A stretch of DNA of 47,950 nucleotides from [Clostridium] symbiosum ATCC 14940. GTDB lineage: Bacteria > Bacillota > Clostridia > Lachnospirales > Lachnospiraceae. Shown here piece after piece: positions 41,341 to 47,950 of this stretch (position 1 is its first letter; each line of letters starts with the position of its first letter). Location of the stretch: NCBI RefSeq assembly GCF_000466485.1, contig NZ_KE992824.1:1-47950 (forward strand). Direction: 5' to 3'. The notes beneath the pieces are model-generated. The model had not been told where the DNA came from. It was given only the letters and a program-made list of their open reading frames with translations, and searched no databases. The position numbers were made by a program, and so were the translations under genes.

Positions 41341-43581
41341 TTAAAGCCGCACTTTACTCCCTTTCCCGTCTCTCTTTCCTATCTTCAGACGGTTCAGATG
41401 CACCTGTTTTTCTTTGTACATAACGGTCTGCTCACTGTCTGTACCCAGCAGATAAACCTGTTCCAGTTCTTCTCCGCGGCCCAGCTTAATTCCCCTGACG
41501 CCCTTGGAATTCTTCTTGAGTGTGGAAATTTCTTCCAGATCAAAGCGGAGGAATACGCCGTTTGTCGTCTGGAGAACGGCCTCCGTCCTGCCGTCTGTCA
41601 GCTGGATGCTGACAACCATGTCGCCGTCCTGGAGCTTTGTAGCGGCAACCATCCTGTTATTTGTCTCAAATTCTTCACCCGGAACCAGTTTGACCATAGC
41701 TCCCTTTGTTGCAAACAGCAGACGGCGTCCCACCAGGGCCGAAGCATTGATAATGAATATCGGGCGCTCCTTTGTCCCGTCAAATTTACAGAGGTTATCG
41801 ACCGGTGTACCTTTATCCCTCATTTTTCCAAATGGAATATCAGAAGCCTTCACCTGCTGAAGAAGTCCCGTGTCCGTAAAGAGACAGATTTTATCGGTAT
41901 TCAGGCAGGGGATGACATGGGGATTCTCCCCTTCTATCGTCTCCTGGTTTCTGTCGTAGGTCGCCCTGTCCACCAGCTTGCCGTAACCAAACTTGTCCAT
42001 GACAAAGACGACCTCCCGGATCTCAACCGCCGTCTCATCGTAGACAGCCTCCTTGCCGTCCTCAATCAGCGTTCTCCTCGGCGTGGCAAATTCCGCTTTA
42101 ATCTCTTCCAGGTCTTTCTTGATCACATCGTCCATGGTCAGCTTGCTGGACAGGATCTTTTCGTATTCCTTTATTTTCCTCAGAGTTTCCTTATATTCCT
42201 TCTCCAGGGCCAGAATTTCAAGTCCAATCAGCTTATAGAGACGCATCTCCAGAATCGCGGACGCCTGCTTTTCCGTGAAGCGCAGCTTCCTGGCGTCCTC
42301 GTCAAAGCCCGGCGTCTTGAAATGGATGTTGGAAATATCTCCCTCCATCAGGCAGGCCTTTGCGTCCTTTAAATTTTTGGAGCCTCTGAGTATGGCGATA
42401 ATCAGGTCAATCACATCACAGGCCTTGATTAAACCTTCCCGGATCTCCTTCTTTTCCAGCTCTTTTTCCAGAAGCACATTGTATTTGCGCGTATTATTCT
42501 CATACTGGAAATCCAGGTAATTTTTAAGAATTCCTTTTAACGTAAGAGTCTCCGGGCGGCCGCCGGCAATTGCCAGCATATTGACGCCGAAGGTATCCTC
42601 CAGCTTCGTTTTTTTATAAAGGATATTTTTAATCTTTTCGATATCGGCATCTTTCTTTAATTCCAGAACAATGCGGATTCCCTCTTTGTTGGACTGGTTC
42701 GAGATATCCACCACATCGGTGAGTTTCTTCGACTCCACCAAATCCGCAATATCGACAAGACATTTATTAATGCCTGCACCTATCATCGTGTAAGGAATCT
42801 CCGATATGATCAGCTTGTCCTTGTCCACACGCCGCTTGCCTAATTCCACCTCCAGCTTGGCGCGCAGCTTGATCCGTCCGCTTCCCGTCTCATAAATATT
42901 CAGCAGATCGCTCTTGTTGGCGATAATCCCGCCTGTCGGGAAATCAGGGCCATGGAGTATATCGAGCAGTTCTTTTGTCGTGCATTCCGGATTATCGATA
43001 TAAGCCATAACCGTATCCACGACCTCCCCCAGATTGTGGGGCGGAATGCTGGTACTCATTCCTACCGCAATTCCCTCCGCGCCGTTGATCAGCAGGTTGG
43101 GCACGCGGACCGGCAGAACCTCCGGCTCCTTCTCCGTCTCATCATAATTCGGGACAAACGGTACGGTCTTGTCCAAATCCTTTAAATAGACTTCCTCCGC
43201 AAATTTCTCAAGCCTTGCTTCCGTGTACCGCATGGCGGCAGCCCCGTCCCCCTCAATGGAACCGAAGTTTCCGTGCCCGTTTACGAGAGGCATTCCTTTC
43301 TTGAAGACCTGAGACATGACGACCAGCGTCTCATAGATGGAGCTGTCTCCGTGGGGATGATATTTACCCATCGTATCGCCGACAATACGGGCCGACTTCC
43401 TATGGGGCTTGTCGGAACCGAGGCGCAGCTCGCTCATATCATAAAGCACACGGCGCTGCACGGGTTTAAGGCCGTCCCTGGCATCGGGAATCGCCCTGGC
43501 CGTAATGACGCTCATGGAATAATTCATGTAACTGCGCTGCATCTCTTCCGAGTATTCCGTTGTGATAATTTTCTCAGCCAT
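41341..43581 (-). CDS. parC: Type IIA topoisomerase subunit A, ParC-like
   Basis: A 746-residue subunit A. The winged-helix region reads [19 protein letters not shown], with Ser80 and Glu84 at the quinolone-sensitive positions (both wild-type-like), and the catalytic Tyr119 is in [11 protein letters not shown]. The C-terminal domain has six beta-pinwheel blades ([14 protein letters not shown] to [14 protein letters not shown]). I see no QRRGGKG-type GyrA box, the length is shorter than typical GyrA, and dnaA, dnaN and recF are absent, so I favour topoisomerase IV over gyrase. It lies 115 bases after the subunit B gene on the same strand. The gyrase/topo IV assignment remains moderate. Confidence 0.85.
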   Translation of the reverse strand: MAEKIITTEYSEEMQRSYMNYSMSVITARAIPDARDGLKPVQRRVLYDMSELRLGSDKPHRKSARIVGDTMGKYHPHGDSSIYETLVVMSQVFKKGMPLVNGHGNFGSIEGDGAAAMRYTEARLEKFAEEVYLKDLDKTVPFVPNYDETEKEPEVLPVRVPNLLINGAEGIAVGMSTSIPPHNLGEVVDTVMAYIDNPECTTKELLDILHGPDFPTGGIIANKSDLLNIYETGSGRIKLRAKLEVELGKRRVDKDKLIISEIPYTMIGAGINKCLVDIADLVESKKLTDVVDISNQSNKEGIRIVLELKKDADIEKIKNILYKKTKLEDTFGVNMLAIAGGRPETLTLKGILKNYLDFQYENNTRKYNVLLEKELEKKEIREGLIKACDVIDLIIAILRGSKNLKDAKACLMEGDISNIHFKTPGFDEDARKLRFTEKQASAILEMRLYKLIGLEILALEKEYKETLRKIKEYEKILSSKLTMDDVIKKDLEEIKAEFATPRRTLIEDGKEAVYDETAVEIREVVFVMDKFGYGKLVDRATYDRNQETIEGENPHVIPCLNTDKICLFTDTGLLQQVKASDIPFGKMRDKGTPVDNLCKFDGTKERPIFIINASALVGRRLLFATKGAMVKLVPGEEFETNNRMVAATKLQDGDMVVSIQLTDGRTEAVLQTTNGVFLRFDLEEISTLKKNSKGVRGIKLGRGEELEQVYLLGTDSEQTVMYKEKQVHLNRLKIGKRDGKGSKVRL

Positions 43582-43696
43582 TCTTTATTCTATCTCCTGC
43601 AATCTTAAGTTTCTGACTTGTTTCCTGCCGCGGGTAATATTTTGTGAGGCGTTTTCATGCGCCGGGTATCGTAAGGCGCAGCTTCCCGCAGGATGC

Positions 43697-45616
43697 TTAT
43701 GCATCTATCTCCGCCTCATCGGCATGCTCATAGATAAACTGGCGTCTGGGCGGCACTTCGCTTCCCATCAGCATCTCCGTAATCTCCGAAGCCATCCTGG
43801 CATCCTCGATCTCCACCCGCTTCAAAATCCGGTTCTCCGGATTTAAGGTCGTCTCCCAGAGCTGTTCCGCATCCATCTCTCCAAGACCCTTGTATCTCTG
43901 GAGGGTGAAATCGCCGGTATGGTTCTTTCTGTACCTCTCCAGGGCTTTCTCATCGTAGAGGTACTCTTCCTTGCCCTTCTTCGGGATTACCTTAAACAGC
44001 GGGGGCATTGCGATATAAACATGTCCGTTGCTGATAAGCTCGGGCATAAAACGATACAGGAAGGTGAGAAGCAGCGTATCAATATGGCTGCCGTCCACAT
44101 CGGCATCCGTCATCAGTATGATTTTATTATAGCGGAGCTTCGTGATATCGAAGTCATTGCCGTATCCTTCGGAAAAGCCGCAGCCGAAGGTGTTGATCAT
44201 CGTCTTAATCTCAGCGTTGGCCAGAACCTTGTCCATTGTGGCTTTCTCCACGTTCAGAATCTTTCCGCGGATCGGAAGGATGGCCTGGTACTGCCGGTTT
44301 CTTCCCATCTTGGCGGAACCGCCGGCCGAATCTCCCTCGACGATGAAAATTTCGCATTTCTCCGCATCCCGGCTTTCGCAATTAGCCAGCTTGCCGTTGC
44401 TGTCAAAGGAAAATTTCGACTTTGTCAGCATATTTGTCTTGGCTTTTTCCTCCGCCTTCCTGATTTTAGCAGATTTTTCCGCACAGGCGATCACCGCCTT
44501 TAAGACCTCGACGTTCCGGTCAAAATAAAGCTGTAACTCCTCGCCCGTCACATTAAAGACAGCTTTCGTGCAGTCGGCGCTGGCCAGCTTTGTCTTTGTC
44601 TGGCCTTCAAAAATCGGATCAGGGTGTTTTACCGCAATCACGGCCGTCATTCCGTTTCTCGTGTCCGCACCCGTAAAGTTGGAATCCTTCTCCTTCAGGA
44701 TTCCAAGCTCCCTGGCATAGCTGTTGATCATGGTTGTGAAGCGCGTCTTGAAGCCGACAAGGTGGGTTCCGCCCTCCTGTGTAAAAATATTGTTACAAAA
44801 GCCGAGTACATTTTCCTCGAAGGTATCGACGAACTGGAATGCTACCTCCACTTCGATATTCTCTGATGTCCCTTTAAAATAAAACGGCTCATGGACCGGC
44901 GTCTTCGTGCTGTTGAGCTCCTTCACATAGGCCAGTATCCCTTCCGGCTCGCTGTATGTGATTTTCTCCGCTTCTCCCGCTCTTTTGTTCTCGTAATGTA
45001 TGGAAAGTCTGGGATTGAGGTAGGCTGTCTCATGGAGACGACTCTTGAGCCATTCCGCCTTAAAACGCGTCTTTTCAAAGATCTCTCCGTCGGGCATAAA
45101 ATTAATCTTCGTACCTGTCTCCCTGGTCTTTCCTATCACCGGAAGCAGTCCGTCCACCAGCTTTACGGTCGGGATCCCTCTCTCATATGCGTCATGGTGG
45201 ATCTGGCCGTTCTTATAGACCGTCACATCCATATGCTCGGAAAGGGCGTTCACCACGGAAGAACCTACTCCGTGAAGACCGCCGCTTGTCTTGTAAGCAT
45301 TATTGTCGAATTTCCCTCCTGCGTGCAGGGTAGAGAGTACAATTCTCTCTGCCGAGACCCCCTTTTTATGCATCTCCACCGGGATTCCCCTGCCGTTGTC
45401 GCGGACGGTACAGGAGCCGTCCGCTTCCAGCGTTACCCAGATGTCGTTGCACTCCCCGGCCAGATGTTCATCGACCGAGTTATCCACGATCTCGTATATT
45501 AAATGATTGAGGCCTTTTGTTCCCACACCTCCGATATACATACCGGGGCGTTTGCGGACCGCCTCCAGGCCTTCCAGGACGGTAATACTGTCCGCATCAT
45601 ACTGTGTTTTTGCCAT
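43697..45616 (-). CDS. parE: Type IIA topoisomerase subunit B, ParE-like
   Basis: A 639-residue ATPase subunit. The GHKL ATP site is visible as EIVDNSVDEHLAGE, VRDNGRGIPVEMHKK and TSGGLHGVGSSVVNALS. The TOPRIM domain has EIFIVEGDSAGGSAKMGRNR and LMTDADVDGSHI, and RYKGLGEMDAEQLWETT is the conserved tail motif. ATP hydrolysis drives strand passage together with the ParC-like subunit. The ATG at 45616 has GGAGG 6 bases upstream and opens QYDADSITVLEGLEAVRKRP; an ATG 26 codons earlier would put coding sequence over the promoter. Confidence 0.88.
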   Translation of the reverse strand: MAKTQYDADSITVLEGLEAVRKRPGMYIGGVGTKGLNHLIYEIVDNSVDEHLAGECNDIWVTLEADGSCTVRDNGRGIPVEMHKKGVSAERIVLSTLHAGGKFDNNAYKTSGGLHGVGSSVVNALSEHMDVTVYKNGQIHHDAYERGIPTVKLVDGLLPVIGKTRETGTKINFMPDGEIFEKTRFKAEWLKSRLHETAYLNPRLSIHYENKRAGEAEKITYSEPEGILAYVKELNSTKTPVHEPFYFKGTSENIEVEVAFQFVDTFEENVLGFCNNIFTQEGGTHLVGFKTRFTTMINSYARELGILKEKDSNFTGADTRNGMTAVIAVKHPDPIFEGQTKTKLASADCTKAVFNVTGEELQLYFDRNVEVLKAVIACAEKSAKIRKAEEKAKTNMLTKSKFSFDSNGKLANCESRDAEKCEIFIVEGDSAGGSAKMGRNRQYQAILPIRGKILNVEKATMDKVLANAEIKTMINTFGCGFSEGYGNDFDITKLRYNKIILMTDADVDGSHIDTLLLTFLYRFMPELISNGHVYIAMPPLFKVIPKKGKEEYLYDEKALERYRKNHTGDFTLQRYKGLGEMDAEQLWETTLNPENRILKRVEIEDARMASEITEMLMGSEVPPRRQFIYEHADEAEIDA

Positions 45617-45649
45617 ATTATTCCTCCAGATCTGGTTATCATCTGTTTT

Positions 45650-45678
45650 ATTATTGCATAAAAAAATGTGTTTTGCAA
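45650..45678 (-). promoter_or_regulatory. Promoter of the parE-parC unit
   Basis: On the minus strand TTGCAA (45673-45678) and AATAAT (45650-45655) are 17 bases apart, about 30 bases ahead of the parE start. Confidence 0.5.
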
Positions 45679-45716
45679 GATAGCTGTTCAGCAAGGTATC
45701 TCTCGGAGAAATTTTG

Positions 45717-45758
45717 GTTACTGTTCACACCTCGCCAGAAAGCAGTGTGAACAGTAAC
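45717..45758. repeat. Family 2 repeat, best hairpin copy
   Basis: GTTACTGTTCACAC (45717-45730) and GTGTGAACAGTAAC (45745-45758) form a perfect 14-base stem with a 14-base loop containing CTCGCC. On one strand the loop and arm read GCGAGGTGTGAAC, matching GCGAGGTGTTTTCAC at 4.05 kb. No U-run follows. It lies 47 bases past the glycosyltransferase stop. Confidence 0.8.
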
Positions 45759-45805
45759 GGCAAAAAACACCTTTTTCATATGTGCTTTGCATAAAACCCC
45801 TGAAA

Positions 45806-46882
45806 TTATTTCAAGCCTTCAAAATATATGCGGTTCTGTTTGACTGCCTCCGAATCCGGTTTGTAATAGGAAGCCAGTTCATTATATCTGGCTGCCTCCA
45901 CGTATTTCCCCTGACGATCCAGGCAGACAGCCAGTTGTATTGCCGGAATAAACTCTTTGTACTCCGGTTCCACAAAAGCCCCGGGGATTGGTTCATACGA
46001 TGTCTGCATTGCCTGACGGTACCAGAACTCCGCCTCCTTTAAGCGATTTTCATCCAGGAAATGTTTTCCGATATCGCAGCATATCTGAGGCCGCGGCACA
46101 TCATAAGAGAACGTCCAAAACAGCTTTTCAAGCGCCTCCTCCCTTTTCCCCATCCTGTAAAAGCACAGTGCGCAGAACCGGCAGGCATCTACCAGATTTT
46201 CAAGCCAGGCCCCCTTTTCCCGGTCCCTAAGAAAAGTTTCAAAGACTCTGACCGCATCCTCATTCCTCCCATGATAATAAAGCTCACGGCCGTAATAGAA
46301 CTGGTGGCGCGGTTCCAGTTCTTCCCCCTCTTCTATCATTCTTTCATAGATTCTTAAATTTCTGTCTGAGTATTCCTTCTTTATGGAGTGGTGTTCAATC
46401 ACCGCATCTGAATAGAGTACCTTTCCCCTCACCGCAACCGCCTCATGCACGCGGCCTCCCCACAGATAGCCGTCTCCGTTCTTAAGCAGCCTCTCCCTGT
46501 CAAAAAGGAACGCCGGTTTTCCTGTGTCATCAAAAGCAGTTACATACTTCATCATGACCGCGGAAACATCCGGCGTCAGTTGTTCTTTCAGTTTCTTTAT
46601 CTTTTGCTGTTCGCGTTCCGGTATCACGTCATCCGCGTCCAGCCACATGCAGTAATCCATCGTTGCCTTTCTGAATGATTCGTTTCTCGCTGCGGAAAAA
46701 TCGTCGTTCCACTCGAAATCATAGATTTTCTCTGTATATTCTGCCGCTATCTCCTTTGTACGGTCGGTGGAGCCTGTATCTACAATGATTATCTCGTCTG
46801 CTATCTCTTTTGCAGAGTCCAGACAGCGTCCCAGCACCTTTTCCTCATTTTTTACTATCATACAGAGACTGACCGTTGCCAT
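45806..46882 (-). CDS. Family 2 glycosyltransferase with C-terminal TPR region
   Basis: A 358-residue protein. Residues 1 to about 100 are a GT-A fold: VSLCMIVKNEEKVLGRCLDS, EIIIVDTGSTDRTKEI and the metal-binding DxD in MWLDADDVIPE (Asp82, Asp84). The remainder is helical and repeat-like (RHQFYYGRELYYHGRNEDAVRVFETFL, FCALCFYRMGKREEALEKLF, EFWYRQAMQTSYEP), matching tetratricopeptide units. This GT2-TPR layout is common in Firmicutes and includes glycosyltransferases that modify peptides or proteins, but no bacteriocin or target gene is adjacent. There is no membrane segment. GGAGGACTGCC precedes the ATG. Confidence 0.92.
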   Translation of the reverse strand: MATVSLCMIVKNEEKVLGRCLDSAKEIADEIIIVDTGSTDRTKEIAAEYTEKIYDFEWNDDFSAARNESFRKATMDYCMWLDADDVIPEREQQKIKKLKEQLTPDVSAVMMKYVTAFDDTGKPAFLFDRERLLKNGDGYLWGGRVHEAVAVRGKVLYSDAVIEHHSIKKEYSDRNLRIYERMIEEGEELEPRHQFYYGRELYYHGRNEDAVRVFETFLRDREKGAWLENLVDACRFCALCFYRMGKREEALEKLFWTFSYDVPRPQICCDIGKHFLDENRLKEAEFWYRQAMQTSYEPIPGAFVEPEYKEFIPAIQLAVCLDRQGKYVEAARYNELASYYKPDSEAVKQNRIYFEGLK

Positions 46883-46939
46883 GGCAGTCCTCCGGTTCTT
46901 TTCTTACTTTACTTTATGATGCCCGCGTGATTCTGATAC

Positions 46940-46952
46940 GTTACTCTTCACA
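46940..46952. repeat. Family 2 half-site after the ZIP gene
   Basis: GTTACTCTTCACA lies 2 bases beyond the ZIP stop codon, in the same orientation relative to its gene as the copies after asd and the glycosyltransferase. Only one half-site is seen. Confidence 0.45.
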
Positions 46953-46954
46953 AG

Positions 46955-47734
46955 TTATCCAAGGGCCACATCCAGGATCATCATAATTACAAATCCGGCG
47001 GCGAAACCAATCGTCCCCATATTAGAGTGTTCTCCCTCGGCCGATTCCGGTATCAGTTCCTCGACGACGACATAAATCATGGCGCCTGCCGCAAAGGCCA
47101 GCAGATAGGGAAGAGCCGGTACAATGACACGGTACATGGCTATTGTCAGGAGCGCGCCTATCGGCTCCACAATGCCCGAGAGCATCCCGAGAAAGAAAGC
47201 CTTCGGGCGGCCGCTTCCTCCTTCGCTTTTCAGGGGCAGCGAAATAATGGCTCCCTCCGGAAAGTTTTGTATCGCGATACCGATTGACAAAGCCAGGGCA
47301 CCCGCCAGCGTAACACCGCTGTTTTCAGCCAGCAGGCCTGCAAATACGACACCAACGGCCATTCCTTCCGGTATGTTATGAAGCGTCACAGCCAAAACCA
47401 GCATTGTGGTCTTCTGCAGACTGCTCTTAGTTCCTTCCGGTTTCTCGCTGTTCAGGTGCAGATGAGGAATCAGTTTGTCCATTGTCAGCAAAAATGCAAT
47501 GCCAAACAGAAAGCCGACTGCAGACGGAACGAAAGCGAGTCTCCCCATCCCTTCCGACATGTTCATAGCCGGTATCAGCAGCGACCACACCGAAGCCGCC
47601 ACCATCACGCCGGATGCAAAACCAAGCAGTGTTTTCTGCACCACCGGCCTGAGCTGATCCTTTAGAAAAAACACGCAGGCTGCCCCCGCCGTGGTACCGA
47701 TAAACGGGATTAAAATCCCGGTCAGTATATTCAT
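46955..47734 (-). CDS. ZIP family divalent metal transporter
   Basis: A 259-residue membrane protein with about eight helices. Helix 4 carries LHNIPEGMAVGV and helix 5 QNFPEGAIIS, the metal-binding HNxPEG and NxPEG motifs of ZIP proteins that import zinc, iron or manganese. A short His-containing loop (IPHLHLNSEKPEG) sits between helices 3 and 4. GAGGATAAAG precedes the ATG. A TATAAT lies about 63 bases upstream. No metal regulator is near, so the substrate metal is not known. Confidence 0.94.
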   Translation of the reverse strand: MNILTGILIPFIGTTAGAACVFFLKDQLRPVVQKTLLGFASGVMVAASVWSLLIPAMNMSEGMGRLAFVPSAVGFLFGIAFLLTMDKLIPHLHLNSEKPEGTKSSLQKTTMLVLAVTLHNIPEGMAVGVVFAGLLAENSGVTLAGALALSIGIAIQNFPEGAIISLPLKSEGGSGRPKAFFLGMLSGIVEPIGALLTIAMYRVIVPALPYLLAFAAGAMIYVVVEELIPESAEGEHSNMGTIGFAAGFVIMMILDVALG

Positions 47735-47796
47735 TCTTTATCCTCCTATAATTGACTTTGGATGTAATCTATCGAACTTTCCTTATATTTAAAGAC

Positions 47797-47802
47797 ATTA
47801 TA
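47797..47802 (-). promoter_or_regulatory. Probable -10 box of the ZIP gene
   Basis: TATAAT on the minus strand, 63 bases before the start codon; the -35 is not convincing. Confidence 0.35.
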
Positions 47803-47841
47803 GCAGATAATAAGAATGTTTACTAGTATTACTTTTCATTT

Positions 47842-47950
47842 ATTGGAGATTTAACTGAGGCCCGGAGGACGCGTCCGGAACCGACTATGTCCGGTATGGT
47901 GAGGGGGATGACTGAATCTTCCGTCCCCGGTTGGAGGGTGTCGTGAGGGG
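47842..47950. repeat. GC-rich hairpin repeat, family 1, copy D (truncated by window end)
   Basis: The left half of a family 1 element: ATTGGAGATTTAACTGAGG, then CCCGGAGGACGCGTCCGGAA, then CTATGTCCGGTATGGTGAG. It matches copy C over GGAGGACGCGTCCGGAAC and ATGTCCGGT, and copy A in inverted orientation. It continues as GC-rich sequence to the last base, so the right half is missing. Confidence 0.75.

Noticed and set aside
1-47950. CRISPR array, prophage or transposon
   Set aside because: No regularly spaced direct repeats, cas, phage structural or transposase genes were found on either strand.

Overview
The window looks like chromosome of a low-to-mid GC Firmicute, most likely a Lachnospiraceae (Clostridium cluster XIVa) gut anaerobe. 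I judge this from strong AGGAGG ribosome sites, sigma-A type promoters, a class III fructose-bisphosphatase, the UPF0237-UPF0210 (ACT/PFL) pair, an archaeal-type PurO beside a stand-alone AICAR transformylase, and many families typical of that group. The species cannot be fixed from the sequence alone. There is no phage, transposase, integrase, CRISPR array or rRNA. Nearly all genes are on the minus strand; the exception is a plus-strand island at 14.6-18.1 kb.

Layout. 0.2-7.9 kb: one long minus-strand transcription unit running from a zinc-finger anti-sigma-like membrane protein through polA, coaE, a WalJ-like metallo-hydrolase, an ACT protein and a PFL-family protein to a methyltransferase. 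8-11.2 kb: an HMGL-type aldolase, a small leader-peptide/attenuator-like module (9.05-9.30 kb), an M24 peptidase and an ECF transporter S component. 11.4-14.4 kb: a secreted YHYH/cell-wall-repeat protein, tRNA-Leu(CAA), and the two last steps of IMP synthesis on separate genes. 14.6-18.1 kb (plus strand): a TetR regulator with two operators in its own promoter, a PqqB/PhnP-like metallo-hydrolase, a lipoprotein and upp. 18.2-29.6 kb: a membrane protein of unknown function, a CstA transporter, fbp, a hexapeptide-repeat protein, topB, a DMT exporter, galM and asd. 29.8-39.8 kb: adenine deaminase, a GGT-like Ntn hydrolase coupled to a TatD hydrolase, then a BMP-type nucleoside ABC importer led by purine nucleoside phosphorylase. 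39.9-47.7 kb: an M20 amidohydrolase, a ParE/ParC-like topoisomerase pair, a glycosyltransferase and a ZIP metal transporter.

How the genes fit together. Purine metabolism is the clearest theme. Nucleosides come in through the ABC importer, DeoD splits them to bases, adenine deaminase makes hypoxanthine, and PurO plus the AICAR transformylase finish de novo IMP synthesis; upp adds uracil salvage. DNA maintenance (polA, topB, the ParE/ParC pair) is the second theme.

The most unusual signals are non-coding. (1) A perfect consensus promoter drives a 42-codon aromatic peptide gene that ends in an intrinsic terminator ahead of an aldolase gene, which resembles an attenuation leader. (2) Two dispersed, hairpin-forming intergenic repeat families are present: a GC-rich GGAGGACGCGTCC element, whose truncated copies sit at both ends of the window, and a GTTACTnTTCACA / TAACAGTTCA family found mostly just after stop codons. 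(3) Striking palindromes lie in the tetR and upp promoters.
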